From contig NZ_CP092462.1 of assembly GCF_022387135.1 (NCBI RefSeq), forward strand, positions 3,782,001 to 3,846,000: 64,000 nt of DNA, written 5' to 3'. The stretch is from Comamonas sp. B21-038. GTDB taxonomy: Bacteria > Pseudomonadota > Gammaproteobacteria > Burkholderiales > Burkholderiaceae_C. The first letter of the stretch is position 1, and every line of letters begins with the position of its first letter. A program made the translations under genes and the position numbers. Below are positions 24,702 through 34,295 of the stretch, piece by piece. The notes beneath the pieces are model-generated. The model ran no database searches and was not told the origin of the DNA. It saw only the letters and a program-made list of their open reading frames with translations.

Positions 24702-25076
24702 ATGACGACATTTGACACCGGGTTGCAAACCCTGAGCTTGACGGGCCTGCGTTTTGATGCCAATTTAGGCATCCTTGCCCACGAGAAGACTGCGCCGCAA
24801 CCCATCTTGGTGGATGCGCAGATCAACATGGGCCAGCAGCCGCTGGCGCCCAGCGATGACGACATCATGCACGTGCTGGACTACCGCAAGGTGCGCCAGA
24901 TCATCATCGATGAATGCACGGCAGAGCACGTCAACCTGCTCGAGACCCTGATCGGCAAGGTCGCCCAGCGGCTGATGCAGTTGCCCAATGTGCGCGGCGT
25001 TCGCGTGAAGATCGCCAAGCTAGAGATTTTTGACGATTGCGAAGTTGCAATCCGCACCGAAACCGGACAATGGTGA
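24702..25076 (+). CDS. folB: Dihydroneopterin aldolase (FolB)
   Basis: The 124-residue product matches FolB length and has typical segments: an N-terminal [12 protein letters not shown], the D-Y-R-K-V region, and a late [10 protein letters not shown]. FolB converts dihydroneopterin to 6-hydroxymethyldihydropterin in folate synthesis. It lies 26 bp after the pteridine reductase-like gene and 4 bp before ttcA, consistent with one operon. Confidence 0.9.
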   Translation: MTTFDTGLQTLSLTGLRFDANLGILAHEKTAPQPILVDAQINMGQQPLAPSDDDIMHVLDYRKVRQIIIDECTAEHVNLLETLIGKVAQRLMQLPNVRGVRVKIAKLEIFDDCEVAIRTETGQW

Positions 25077-25080
25077 ACCT

Positions 25081-26076
25081 ATGAATGCCCCCACCGATAC
25101 CGCACTCCTCCAGCCCCAGCCTGCCGCCGCGAACGCTTGGGACTTCGATGACGCCGCTGGCGACGATGCACAGGCATCGGCCTCCAACGAGAAGCGCCTG
25201 AAGATCCAGCGCGAGAACCACAAGCTGGAAAAGCGCCTGTGCCGTGAAGTGGCGCGCGCCATTGGCGACTACAACATGATCGAGGACGGCGACAAGGTGA
25301 TGGTCTGCATGTCCGGCGGCAAGGACAGCTACACCCTGCTCGACATCCTGATGAAGCTGCGCGCCCGCGCGCCGATCAAGTTCGACCTGGTGGCCGTGAA
25401 CCTGGACCAGAAGCAGCCCGGCTTTCCCGAACACGTGCTGCCCGAGTACCTCCAAAGCGTGGGCGTGGACTTCCACATCGAGAACCAGGACACCTACAGC
25501 GTCGTTAAGCGTGTGGTGCCCGAGGGCAAGACCACCTGCGGCCTGTGCTCGCGCCTGCGCCGCGCCATTCTGTACAAGGTGGCCGACCAGCTGGGCTGCA
25601 ACAAGGTGGCGCTGGGCCACCACCGCGACGACATCGTGCAGACCCTGATGCTCAACATGTTCCACGGTGGCATCATGAAGGCCATGCCACCCAAGCTGGT
25701 GAGCGACGACGGCAAGCATGTGGTGATCCGCCCGCTGGCCTATGTGCCCGAGAAGGACACTGAGCGCTGGGCCCAGTACCGCGACTTCCCCATCATTCCC
25801 TGCAACCTCTGCGGCAGCCAGGAAAACCTGCAGCGCCAGATGATTGGCGACATGCTGCGCGAGTGGGACCGCAAACACCCCGGCCGCGTCAACAACATGT
25901 TCCGCGCGCTGCAACACGTGGTGCCCACCCACCTGGCCGACCCCAAGCTGTTCGACTTCCAGAACGCCAAGCCCACCGGCATCGCCGATGAAAACGGCGA
26001 CAAGGCCTTCGACCACGACGACCTGCCCACCAACCCCTCGCTGCCCGCAGGCATGCAGGTGGTGCAATTGGGTTGA
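25081..26076 (+). CDS. ttcA: tRNA 2-thiocytidine(32) synthetase TtcA
   Basis: The 331-residue enzyme has the PP-loop S78-G-G-K-D-S83 for ATP activation and the C-G-L-C pair that anchors an iron-sulfur cluster, with C-N-L-C further on. TtcA thiolates cytidine 32 of certain tRNAs. Length is close to E. coli TtcA (311), with an extra acidic N-terminal part. It starts 4 bp after folB and is followed by a clear terminator. Confidence 0.95.
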   Translation: MNAPTDTALLQPQPAAANAWDFDDAAGDDAQASASNEKRLKIQRENHKLEKRLCREVARAIGDYNMIEDGDKVMVCMSGGKDSYTLLDILMKLRARAPIKFDLVAVNLDQKQPGFPEHVLPEYLQSVGVDFHIENQDTYSVVKRVVPEGKTTCGLCSRLRRAILYKVADQLGCNKVALGHHRDDIVQTLMLNMFHGGIMKAMPPKLVSDDGKHVVIRPLAYVPEKDTERWAQYRDFPIIPCNLCGSQENLQRQMIGDMLREWDRKHPGRVNNMFRALQHVVPTHLADPKLFDFQNAKPTGIADENGDKAFDHDDLPTNPSLPAGMQVVQLG

Positions 26077-26155
26077 TATCCATTGATTGAGAGCCATGCA
26101 GCCCTGCTTGTCGCCCCTGACTGACAGCCGCTGCCGCTCCAAGCGTTTATCGTTG

Positions 26156-26195
26156 AGCGTCTGCGCTGTGTCCTTATGGCGCAGCGCTTTTTTTT
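26156..26195 (+). terminator. Terminator of the folM-folB-ttcA unit
   Basis: AGCG-T-CTGCGC pairs with GCGCAG-CGCT (10 bp with one bulge), followed by eight T residues. Confidence 0.75.
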
Positions 26196-26209
26196 CGGGA
26201 GATCGCACG

Positions 26210-26935
26210 ATGTTTCCATCCATCCACACCGCGGACAATTGGCGAGCGCTGCGACGCCTGGCAGGGGTCGCGGTGGCCGCTTCCGCCAGCTTCTGGCTGG
26301 CCGGATGCGCTGGCGTGCGCACCATCGACAGCGATGTGCAGAGCTACTCGACACTGCAGCAAGTCCCCTCGCCCCCGACCTACCGGCTGCAGCTGCTGCC
26401 CTCCCAGATCGCCCTCGGCCCCCAGTTCGACACCGTGGTGCAACAGGCCCAAGCCTCGTTGGCCGGGGTGGGCCTGCGCCGCGACGACCGCCAGGGCAGC
26501 GTGATCGCGCAGATCGATGTCCAGGCGCGTTACATTCCCGACAGCTGGCTGATGCCCGGCAGCCCCTACAACCCCTATGGCGGTTGGGGCATGGGGCCCG
26601 GCTGGGGATGGGGATGGGGCTGGCGCGGCGGCATGATGTGGCGCGACACCGGCCCCTCGCTGCACTACCGTGCGGTGCAGCTGACCTTGCGCGATGTCCA
26701 GACCCAGCAGGTGGTCTACGAGACCTCGGCCCGGTACGAGGACGTCTGGGTCGATGACCAGGTGATCTACCGGATCCTGTTCGACTCGGCGCTCAACGGC
26801 TTTCCCAAGCCGCCGCAAGGGCCGCGCCGCGTCAGCACCACGGTTGGCGCGCCCTCCGCTGAACAGCCCGCACCCGCCCCTGCTGCCCCTGCAGCCAGCT
26901 CCGCTCCCGCAACGTCCAGCTCCAAAACCCCATAA
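26210..26935 (+). CDS. DUF4136 domain lipoprotein
   Basis: The 241-residue protein has a basic start, a hydrophobic segment and a lipobox ending L-A-G-C, so it is probably an outer membrane-facing lipoprotein. The body matches DUF4136: an early V-x-S-Y-S-T-L region, a glycine- and tryptophan-rich loop near residues 120-145, and V-Y-E-T-S-A-R. It ends in a low-complexity proline/alanine/serine tail. Function is unknown. GGGAGA lies 8 bp before the ATG. The histidine phosphatase gene begins 10 bp downstream. Confidence 0.83.
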   Translation: MFPSIHTADNWRALRRLAGVAVAASASFWLAGCAGVRTIDSDVQSYSTLQQVPSPPTYRLQLLPSQIALGPQFDTVVQQAQASLAGVGLRRDDRQGSVIAQIDVQARYIPDSWLMPGSPYNPYGGWGMGPGWGWGWGWRGGMMWRDTGPSLHYRAVQLTLRDVQTQQVVYETSARYEDVWVDDQVIYRILFDSALNGFPKPPQGPRRVSTTVGAPSAEQPAPAPAAPAASSAPATSSSKTP

Positions 26936-26945
26936 CAAGGAACGC

Positions 26946-27587
26946 ATGCACAGCACCCAGATCATTGCCATTCGCCACGGGGAGACCGATTGGAACCTTG
27001 CCGCCCGCATCCAGGGCCATACCGATATACCGCTGAATGCCACCGGCGAGCGCCAGGCGCAGCGCCTGGCTCAGGCGCTGGCCGACACCCCGCTGGCCCA
27101 CATCTACAGCAGTGATCTGCAGCGCGCGCTGCACACCGCCCAGGCGCTGGCGCAAGCCAATGGCGCGCCGCTGAGCACCCATGCCGCCCTGCGCGAGCGC
27201 AGCTTTGGCGACTACGAGGGCGCACGTTTTACCGAGATCGAGGCGTCCGACCCGCCGTCCGCGCTGCGCTGGCGCAAACGGGACCCGGTCTTCGCCCCGC
27301 CGCAAGGCGAATCGCTGCAGGCACTGCAGGCCCGCGTGGCGCAGGTCGTGGCCGAACTCGCTGCCCAACACCTGGGGCAGCAGATCGCGTTGGTCGCCCA
27401 CGGCGGCGTACTCGACAGCCTCTACCGCCTGGCCACCCGCCAGGGCATCCAAGCACCCCGCACCTGGGAGCTTGCCAATACCAGTGTTAACCGCCTGCTC
27501 TGGACACCCGACACCGGATTGACGCTGGTGGGCTGGGGAGACACCAGCCATCTCCAGACCCAAGGGCTGGACGAAGCCACGCACTAG
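26946..27587 (+). CDS. Histidine phosphatase family protein (phosphoglycerate mutase-like, CobC/GpmB type)
   Basis: The 213-residue protein has the R10-H11-G-E motif with nucleophilic histidine. It also carries the Y-S-S-D-L-x-R-A segment, the acid/base glutamate in L-R-E-R-S-F-G-D-Y-E-G and the second histidine in V-A-H-G-G. It is a cofactor-independent-type phosphatase branch of the dPGM superfamily; the substrate is unresolved. AAGGA lies just upstream of the ATG. It is probably co-transcribed with the DUF4136 gene. Confidence 0.87.
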   Translation: MHSTQIIAIRHGETDWNLAARIQGHTDIPLNATGERQAQRLAQALADTPLAHIYSSDLQRALHTAQALAQANGAPLSTHAALRERSFGDYEGARFTEIEASDPPSALRWRKRDPVFAPPQGESLQALQARVAQVVAELAAQHLGQQIALVAHGGVLDSLYRLATRQGIQAPRTWELANTSVNRLLWTPDTGLTLVGWGDTSHLQTQGLDEATH

Positions 27588-27912
27588 CCGCTGCCTGCGC
27601 GCCTCCTCGACGAACCTCTTGTCACTTTTTTGCATCACTGCAAGCCGCCGGATGGCGCCATTCCGGCGCTGCTGCGCGTGGTTGCCAAGCTGGGCCTTCT
27701 GCAATGACACAAACAAATGAAACGCAATGCCCCATAGAGTCGATAAAATACCAAGGTATGTCAGCATTCACTCCTAAACACTGCTGATCGAGTGACATTT
27801 AATTACTTTTAGAATTCACTAATTGCTTGATCATTATTAATAGTAGTGAGACCATCTATAGACGAGTTCAATGACTCTTCTATGAGATTACTAAAAAGGT
27901 ATTGACCGTTAT
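27588..27912. other. 325-bp AT-rich spacer upstream of LysR gene
   Basis: Bases from about 27700 to 27910 are strikingly AT-rich compared with the surroundings. Two dyads are visible: TCAGCA / TGCTGA (27761-27787, 15-bp centre) and TCACTA / TAGTGA (27816-27849, 22-bp centre). These could be autoregulatory LysR sites, but this is not shown. No gene is seen. Confidence 0.4.
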
Positions 27913-28869
27913 ATGCCAGACGCCGAGCTGACCCGTAAACCCCTGCCTACCCCCTCGCTGCGGCAGCTGAGCTGCTTCAAGGAAGTGGCGACGCACCGCA
28001 GCTTCAGCCGTGCCGCGCAGGCGCTGTCGATGAGCCAGCCGGCGCTGTCTTCTGCGATCCGCGAGCTGGAAACGCTGCTGGGTACTGCGCTGTTTGACCG
28101 CAGCACGCACCATGTCCGCCTGACATCGGCCGGCGAAGCCGTGCGTCCGCAGGTGGAGTGGATGATCAACAACTTTGTGCAAGGTGTGCAAGATCTGCAG
28201 CAATTGCTCAAATACCAGGCCGATACCGTGCGCATCAGTTGCATCCCGTCCACCACCCACCTGCTGGCCCCCTGGCTGGCGATCTGGCAGCAATCCCACC
28301 CCATGGTGGATCTGCAGCTGCACGATATGCGCAATGACGACCTGCTCGCATCCGTTGCCAACGGCAGTTCGGACATCGGCCTGGGCCTGGAATTCACCGT
28401 GCCGCCTTCGGTCGAGACGCAGTTCGTGACCGAGGACGAAGTGATGGCGGTCATCCCCGCCAAGCACCGCCTCGCCCAAAAGACCGACCTGCGCTGGGCG
28501 GACCTCAGTGACGAGCCGCTGGTCGTGCTCTCACGCGGCAGCACCTACGAGATGATCGTCTCGGTACTCGAGCAGCAGGGCGTGGGCACCAGCCACACCG
28601 AAACGCTGAGCTATACCGAATCGCTCTACGCGCTGGTGCAAAGCGGCCTGCGCATCGGCCTGCTTTCGCGCCTGTACACACAGGGGCACCATGGCGATGA
28701 CTGGGTGACCCTACCGCTCAAGGGCCCGCTGCTGTCACGCCGCATCTGCCTGATGACGCGCGCCGCCAACGGCAGCCGCCGCGCCATTGTCCAGGAATGC
28801 TGGGATTACCTGCGCGAGAACATGGGCAACGACGCTCCGCCCAGCAAGCGCAGCGCCAAGGCCGCTTGA
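27913..28869 (+). CDS. LysR family transcriptional regulator
   Basis: The 318-residue protein has an N-terminal winged helix-turn-helix (residues about 15-75, with F-S-R-A-A-Q-A-L-S-M-S-Q-P-A-L-S) and a C-terminal effector-binding domain. No catabolic gene is adjacent on either side, so the regulated target and ligand cannot be deduced. Its leader is AT-rich with two dyads. It converges on ruvB. Confidence 0.9.
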   Translation: MPDAELTRKPLPTPSLRQLSCFKEVATHRSFSRAAQALSMSQPALSSAIRELETLLGTALFDRSTHHVRLTSAGEAVRPQVEWMINNFVQGVQDLQQLLKYQADTVRISCIPSTTHLLAPWLAIWQQSHPMVDLQLHDMRNDDLLASVANGSSDIGLGLEFTVPPSVETQFVTEDEVMAVIPAKHRLAQKTDLRWADLSDEPLVVLSRGSTYEMIVSVLEQQGVGTSHTETLSYTESLYALVQSGLRIGLLSRLYTQGHHGDDWVTLPLKGPLLSRRICLMTRAANGSRRAIVQECWDYLRENMGNDAPPSKRSAKAA

Positions 28870-28924
28870 GCCCGTTGTGCCGGGGCCTTGCCCTCTGCAG
28901 CGTACGGAATCCGTGGAACGCACC

Positions 28925-28969
28925 GAGCGCTGGCGCCCCACCCCACCGGGGGCGCCGAGCCAGGCGCTC
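28925..28969. repeat. REP-like GC-rich palindrome between convergent genes
   Basis: GAGCGC (28925) pairs with GCGCTC (28964), with a nested GGCGCCCC / GGGGCGCC. It lies in the convergent gap between lysR and ruvB and could be a repetitive extragenic palindrome. Confidence 0.45.
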
Positions 28970-28977
28970 CCGCCCCG

Positions 28978-28997
28978 AAGCCCCAGCAATGGGGCTT
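28978..28997. terminator. Terminator-like hairpin between lysR and ruvB
   Basis: AAGCCCCA pairs perfectly with TGGGGCTT around a GCAA tetraloop. It sits 6 bp downstream of the ruvB stop and may serve both converging genes, although the T-tracts are short. Confidence 0.55.
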
Positions 28998-29003
28998 CTT
29001 GCA

Positions 29004-30071
29004 TTACACCAGTGCGGCCTGGCCTGGCCCACCGCCCACCAGGCCCAAGTGGCGGTACGCCGCCTGCGTCGCAATGCGGCCGCGGGGCGTGCGCTGCAAA
29101 AATCCCTGCTGGATCAGGTACGGCTCGATCACATCCTCGATCGTGCCCGGCTCCTCGCCAATGCTGGCGGCGATGTTGTCCAGCCCCACCGGCCCGCCGT
29201 CAAAGCGGTGCACCACCGCTTCAAGCAGCTTGCGGTCCATGATGTCAAAACCCAGCGGATCCACATCCAGCATGGCCAGTGCGCGGCTGGCCATCTCCTG
29301 GGTGATGCGGCCATTGCCCTTGACATCGGCGTAATCGCGCACCCGGCGCAGCAAGCGGTTGGCGATGCGTGGCGTGCCGCGTGAGCGGCGGGCAATCTCC
29401 AGGCCGCCCTCGTCATCGATTGGCGTGTTCAGCAGGCCGGCACTGCGCATCACAATCCTGGTCAGCTCTTCCGTGGTGTAGAACTCCAGCCGTGCGACGA
29501 TACCAAAACGGTCGCGCAGCGGATTGGTCAGCATGCCTGCGCGCGTGGTCGCCCCCACCAGGGTAAAGGGCTGCAGGTCGAGCTTGATCGAACGCGCCGC
29601 CGGCCCTTCGCCGATCATGATGTCGATCTGGTAGTCCTCCAGTGCCGGGTAGAGGATTTCTTCGACCACCGGCGACAGACGGTGGATTTCGTCGATAAAG
29701 AGCACATCGTTGCGCTCCAGGTTGGTCAGCAGCGCGGCCAGGTCCTTGGGCTTTTCCAGCACCGGGCCACTGGTCTGGCGCAGGTTCACACCCAGCTCGG
29801 AGGCGATGATGTGCGACAAGGTCGTCTTGCCCAGTCCAGGCGGGCCGAACAGCAGCACATGGTCCAGCGCTTCGCTGCGCTTTTTCGCTGCCCCGATGAA
29901 GATTTCCAGCTGCTCACGTGCCTTGGCCTGCCCCACATACTCATCGAGCTGCTTGGGGCGCAAAGCGCGCTCGAGCACCTCCTCCTGCGAAGAGGACTGG
30001 CTTGCGGAAATCACGCGGTTGTCAGGACGGGGAGCGGGCGCGGCGGCGAAGGAATCGGTATGGATAGTCAT
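29004..30071 (-). CDS. ruvB: Holliday junction branch migration helicase RuvB
   Basis: The 355-residue AAA+ motor has Walker A G76-P-P-G-L-G-K-T83, Walker B with D-E-I-H-R near residue 127, and the C-terminal winged helix with G-L-D-N-I-A. It drives branch migration of Holliday junctions with RuvA. In most proteobacteria ruvA is immediately upstream. Here ruvA lies about 5.8 kb upstream on the same strand, with three protease genes in between. Confidence 0.97.
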   Translation of the reverse strand: MTIHTDSFAAAPAPRPDNRVISASQSSSQEEVLERALRPKQLDEYVGQAKAREQLEIFIGAAKKRSEALDHVLLFGPPGLGKTTLSHIIASELGVNLRQTSGPVLEKPKDLAALLTNLERNDVLFIDEIHRLSPVVEEILYPALEDYQIDIMIGEGPAARSIKLDLQPFTLVGATTRAGMLTNPLRDRFGIVARLEFYTTEELTRIVMRSAGLLNTPIDDEGGLEIARRSRGTPRIANRLLRRVRDYADVKGNGRITQEMASRALAMLDVDPLGFDIMDRKLLEAVVHRFDGGPVGLDNIAASIGEEPGTIEDVIEPYLIQQGFLQRTPRGRIATQAAYRHLGLVGGGPGQAALV

Positions 30072-30112
30072 GGGTCAATGCAGGCATGGCCAGGGCGGTG
30101 TGCAGGGGCTCC

Positions 30113-32011
30113 CTAGGGCGCATCCCACACATAATAAGCCAGTCCGTCATACAACAGCCCCGCATTGGCCAGCCAGGCATCGCGGGCCTGGATCCGCATG
30201 CTGTAGTGGTGCACGCCTGGCACATATTGGTAGGCCCGGTAGACAGGCACGACCCCGTCTCCCGGTTGCGCGGGCGACCACCAGGCAATGCCGTCGTAGT
30301 TCCAGCGGGGGTGGTAGGTCTGCACAAATTGCCGCTCGGCATCGCTGGTCGTGTAGAAATGGGCGCCCACCTCGGGATTGAAATAGCGGTGGACGGGCAC
30401 CAGACGGTCATGCGCATGGCCCGCAGCATAGAAGGCGATGCCGTCGAAAACGACGTCATCGGAGAGCACCGCAATCACCCAGTCACGCTCCTGCACAGAC
30501 ACGGTATAGAACGCTCCGCCCGAGCGCAGCACCTGGAAGCGGTACACGGGCAGCTGCAGATCGCTGTTCACTGCCGCGCCGGCACCCAACCAGGCGGCAA
30601 AGCTCGCGAACGCCTGGTCCAGCCGGCCATACACCGCCCGCCCATCCTTGGCGGCGCACCAGATGTCACCGCCCGTCAGGGTCGCCGTCAGCCGGCCACC
30701 GACAAACAGGGTCGAGCCGCTCGAGCCCCCTTCGATACCACCCTGGCTCCAGCGCACATGGTAGAAGCCGCCATTGCTCAGCGTTTGGGCGCTGCAATCC
30801 AAGCGGCTGCTGGCATCGTTCACAGTGCAGGCAGTGTCATCCTCGGAGGTGCCGGCAGCTAACATCATCAGATCCCCGTGCGGGTGGTGCAGGCCCGCCA
30901 CGGCAGTGCCTGCCGGCAGCGCGGTGGCGTCCCAGCCCGCAAACAGCGCACCGGCGGGCGGCGCCTCATTGAGCTGCAGCAAGGTCATATCATTGGCGCT
31001 GCTCGATGCCAGCCAGCGCGCTGCACTGAAGCGCTCGGTGTGGCCCGCAAACAGCTGGTTGCTGTTGCACGACTGCGAGTAATAAAACCAGGAGGTCTGC
31101 ACGGTGGATGCGGCCGCCTGGTCTCCCACACAGTGGGCAGCCGTCAGCACATAAGGGGTCAGGTCCTGGCGGGGGTTGTTGACGAGGGTGCCGGTACACT
31201 GGAACGTGCGGCCCTGGTTCACATAGAAGATTCGGATGACGGCGTCACGCTGGTCGAGCAGCGCATCCTGGCAATTCACGTCCCCCTGGCAGGCATTGGG
31301 ACGGCGCTTTTCCGTCGGCACGGCGGCATCGGACAGTTTCAGCAGCTCGCTGGCGCTGGGCGGCACGACGATCTGGGAGAGCTGGGGCATCGCCCATTGC
31401 AGGCTGCTGGTCGGCAACGCGGCCGGCAGCAGGATCTCCAGCACCGGCGCCGGCCCCACATCAGGGGTCCACCAGGTGCGCTTGCCAGTTTGTGCGTCCG
31501 CAACCAGCCGCTCCAGCAGCGCAGCGCCTGTCACTTCATAACTGACAGCGGCCTCGGGCGATGCATAAAGCCGGAATACAGCCATCGCTGGCAATGCGGA
31601 AAACTCCAGTCCCAGACGCAGGCCATAAGCATCAGCAGCCACCCATTGAAGGGCGGCCACTTTCTGCCCCGACGGCAAGGCTTTCCACTGCAGCAGATGC
31701 GTTACCTTGTCATCAGAATCCATCGCGTCCAGCGCACGCGCTACGCCTGTCTGGCGCACGCCACCCTCATCAGGCGCCAGCGCCTTGCTGCCTTGCCAGA
31801 GTGGCAACACAACGGGAACGACAGCAGGGGCCGAGAGGGCGGTGGCTTGCTTGGTCAGGGCAGTGCCTGGGCTGGCTGGCATTCTGCGCGCATCCACCTG
31901 CCAACTGGCCTGGGCCCAACCGCAGGCCCCCGCAATGACCAGGGCCGACACGAGCCGCAGCCCATTTCGAGAAAGCGCGGCCTCGCAACGGGACACAATG
32001 CGACAGGACAT
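30113..32011 (-). CDS. Secreted trypsin-fold serine protease with C-terminal DUF5648 repeats
   Basis: The 632-residue protein has a signal peptide (about residues 1-36), a pro-region, and a trypsin-like domain with triad H293 (L-T-A-A-H-C), D341 (A-N-D-M-T-L-L) and S431 (G-G-S-S-G-S). This domain resembles lysyl endopeptidases such as Achromobacter protease I. Residues from about 487 to the end hold repeats with P-V-Y-R-F, H-F-Y-T and D-G-I-A-F-Y, as in DUF5648, probably for substrate or surface binding. GAGGAG lies 7 bp before the ATG at 32011. It is the most divergent of three paralogues between ruvB and ruvA and the only one with the C-terminal repeats. Confidence 0.85.
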   Translation of the reverse strand: MSCRIVSRCEAALSRNGLRLVSALVIAGACGWAQASWQVDARRMPASPGTALTKQATALSAPAVVPVVLPLWQGSKALAPDEGGVRQTGVARALDAMDSDDKVTHLLQWKALPSGQKVAALQWVAADAYGLRLGLEFSALPAMAVFRLYASPEAAVSYEVTGAALLERLVADAQTGKRTWWTPDVGPAPVLEILLPAALPTSSLQWAMPQLSQIVVPPSASELLKLSDAAVPTEKRRPNACQGDVNCQDALLDQRDAVIRIFYVNQGRTFQCTGTLVNNPRQDLTPYVLTAAHCVGDQAAASTVQTSWFYYSQSCNSNQLFAGHTERFSAARWLASSSANDMTLLQLNEAPPAGALFAGWDATALPAGTAVAGLHHPHGDLMMLAAGTSEDDTACTVNDASSRLDCSAQTLSNGGFYHVRWSQGGIEGGSSGSTLFVGGRLTATLTGGDIWCAAKDGRAVYGRLDQAFASFAAWLGAGAAVNSDLQLPVYRFQVLRSGGAFYTVSVQERDWVIAVLSDDVVFDGIAFYAAGHAHDRLVPVHRYFNPEVGAHFYTTSDAERQFVQTYHPRWNYDGIAWWSPAQPGDGVVPVYRAYQYVPGVHHYSMRIQARDAWLANAGLLYDGLAYYVWDAP

Positions 32012-32406
32012 GATGGGCTCCTCGCTGTGCGACAAGCAAAGCTCCTGACCAACACAACGACTGATCAGAGAAAGCCAATCTAGAGCAAGCACTCACATCA
32101 AACAAGTCTATCGACTAGTACAAAAACAAAACATTTGTTAAATTTGACTTATGAACCGCAATTTGCAAAAGCCTTGCAGTCGGCCGCTCCAGCTGGGCCT
32201 GTCCGGGCACTGACCTGTCAGGGGGGGCCCACCCCCACAGAGATGCCTCCCGCCAAGAATCCACGACCGTCCATCAAGCATGGGGAGTTCACCGCATCGG
32301 AGCGATGGATCAGAAAAAACCTGCCCTATCACAGGCAGGTTTTGCTGATGAGCGGCGCCGCCAACAAGCATCCGCAGCGACTGGAAGGGCTTCTGTCATC
32401 CAGGCT
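32012..32406. other. Spacer between protease genes with terminator and promoter region
   Basis: The part next to the first protease (32012-32160) is AT-rich and presumably carries its promoter. A strong terminator of the preceding protease gene lies at 32316-32343. No further gene is supported in this 395-bp stretch. Confidence 0.5.
32316..32343 (-). terminator. Bidirectional terminator after the second protease gene
   Basis: AAAACCTGCC pairs with GGCAGGTTTT over 10 bp with an 8-nt loop. The same CCTGCC / GGCAGG stem occurs after the third protease gene, as expected for duplicated units. Confidence 0.85.
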
Positions 32407-33837
32407 TCACAGCGCGTTTTCAGGCGCCAGCCAACGCGATGCACCTTCGGCAAAGAACAGGTCCAGGCGTCCATAGAAATTGAAGCCAATCAGCGCGGTG
32501 CAGCTATGGGAGCCGCCCCACAGCGTACCCACCACGCGGTCACCGAGGAACAGCGCTGAGCCGCTGCTTCCACCCTCTGCGGCACCCTCAGTCATGCGCA
32601 CCCTGTAATAACCGCCGTTCGCATCGCCCACCTGGCACTGGAAGGTGGTTTCGCTATCACTCTCACATGCGGCGTAGTTATCCACCATACCGACGTGGTA
32701 CTTCAGCAAGCCGCCTCTAGGATGGTGCAGGCTGTGGATGGGCGCGTCGATGGGAAGGAAATTTTCATCCCAGCCCGCAAAAGTCACACCGGCAGGCGGT
32801 CTCTCATTGAGTCTGAGCAATGTCGAATCGGTCTTGTCGGTGGCAAGCAGCAAGGTAGCGCCTCCGTGCCGGGTGGCATGGGGACGTGCCACCCCGGAAT
32901 CGCAACTGGTGGAGCGGTAGAACCAGCGGGTCTGCAACGACGAGGCCGCCGATTGCTCTGAAATGCAATGGTTGGCCGTCAGAAAGAAAGGAACGAAATT
33001 ATTCCTGGTGTTGTTCAGCAAGGTACCGGTACACAGGTAGGACAAACCGTCCGGTCGGGTATACAGCATACGGGCCACCGCGTTGCGCAGGACCGGATGC
33101 TCAGTGCTGCAAGTGGCATCCAGTTGGCAGCTCTCGGCCTGGGCGGTCCCCGGCTGGGGCATGTCTGCCCATTCCGCATCGGTCGGGAGCGACAGGTTCT
33201 GGTAGATGTGCGAGACCAGCGGAACCGACATGCGCAAGGCTTCCGGGGCCGTGCCCACTGGCAGCACCACTTCTACCGTCGCATCACCTGCACCCACCTC
33301 TGGCGTCCACCAGGTATTGGCAGCAGCGCCCGTCTCACCGGCCTGCTTGTTGAGCGCCAGCAGCGCATTGATCTCGGCACCATCGTGCTCGATGATGGTA
33401 TCGGGATGCTCCTGGCTGTAGACGCGCAGCAGCGCCCCATCCGGCAGGCTCTCAACCAGAACACCAGCACGCAGGCCATAGGCGCCCGGCGACTGGATGT
33501 TGATGGCCGCCACCAGCTTGCCGCCGGGCAAGGCAGCCCAGTCCAGCGCTGAACTGGTTTGCGCCACCGAGCTGGTAGCGGCCACTGGACGCGCGGCACC
33601 AATTTGCAACGCCGGTCCGGCGGCCTGCGTGCCCGCCAGCATCTCTTCCTCATCCAACGCAGGCAGCACCACAAAGCGTGTTCGCACTGCGGCGCCCAAG
33701 GGCACTGGAGCGGCTTGCGCTGATTCATCAGCCGCTTCAGGGGCCACGATCGAATCCACGCCAGACCCCATAGGCTGCGCCACCGCCAGGCCTGTCAGGC
33801 AAAACAGGCCACACATTGCATATTTCGAGTATTTCAT
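32407..33837 (-). CDS. Secreted trypsin-fold serine protease (lysyl endopeptidase-like)
   Basis: The 476-residue protein starts MKYSKYA and has a signal peptide ending near A-V-A-Q at about residue 20. The catalytic triad is H290 (L-T-A-N-H-C), D337 (T-D-S-T-L-L) and S425 (G-G-S-S-G-S). Several cysteine pairs suggest extracellular disulfides. It is a close paralogue of the 34296-35771 product, sharing the pro-region (for example A-V-x-T-R-F-V-V-L-P and N-T-W-W-T-P) but with a cleavable signal instead of a lipobox. GGAG is 9 bp before the chosen ATG. It has its own terminator, so it may be transcribed alone. Confidence 0.87.
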   Translation of the reverse strand: MKYSKYAMCGLFCLTGLAVAQPMGSGVDSIVAPEAADESAQAAPVPLGAAVRTRFVVLPALDEEEMLAGTQAAGPALQIGAARPVAATSSVAQTSSALDWAALPGGKLVAAINIQSPGAYGLRAGVLVESLPDGALLRVYSQEHPDTIIEHDGAEINALLALNKQAGETGAAANTWWTPEVGAGDATVEVVLPVGTAPEALRMSVPLVSHIYQNLSLPTDAEWADMPQPGTAQAESCQLDATCSTEHPVLRNAVARMLYTRPDGLSYLCTGTLLNNTRNNFVPFFLTANHCISEQSAASSLQTRWFYRSTSCDSGVARPHATRHGGATLLLATDKTDSTLLRLNERPPAGVTFAGWDENFLPIDAPIHSLHHPRGGLLKYHVGMVDNYAACESDSETTFQCQVGDANGGYYRVRMTEGAAEGGSSGSALFLGDRVVGTLWGGSHSCTALIGFNFYGRLDLFFAEGASRWLAPENAL

Positions 33838-34295
33838 GGTGAATCCACTCCATATCAACTGCTATTAAAAACGCCTGCAAACCGCCGAATTGCTGTTTGC
33901 CTCTTTATTTTCAAAGGCAAATTTAAAAACCAATAGCGCCCTCCGTAATTTAAACAACGGCAGGTAACCACCAAAGAAGCAAGCGTTCACTCTTGCCAAG
34001 AGCAAATAGCGACCCACAAAAAGAAACTCTTCCACCGACCCTATTTTTCCATTATCCCCATTGAATACCAAGCAAAATCACGCCCAGCTTTCAGAGAGCG
34101 CTCTTCCATTAGCCACAGTCAAAAATCTCCATTAACCAGTAAAGCACTCAGAATGAAGAACACCCCAATTCCGAGGTGCTGTTAATCAGAAAAATCTACG
34201 CAAGAAATTGCCAATAAAAAAACCTGCCGTTTCACGGGCAGGTTTTTAGCGGTCAGGGACTCGCGGCGAGAGCGCCGCGGTCCGGTGGGAAGCGA
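33838..34295. other. 458-bp AT-rich spacer with terminator
   Basis: This stretch is much richer in A and T than its neighbours. It holds the leader of the second protease gene and, at 34217-34247, the terminator of the third. No open frame with protein character is seen. Confidence 0.5.
34217..34247 (-). terminator. Bidirectional terminator after the third protease gene
   Basis: ACCTGCC pairs with GGCAGGT, flanked by A7 on one side and T5 on the other. It is nearly the same stem as the terminator at 32316-32343. Confidence 0.85.

Noticed and set aside
32135..32476. 113-codon plus-strand frame in the protease spacer
   Set aside because: It crosses a clear terminator and the end of the protease gene and lacks a ribosome binding site.
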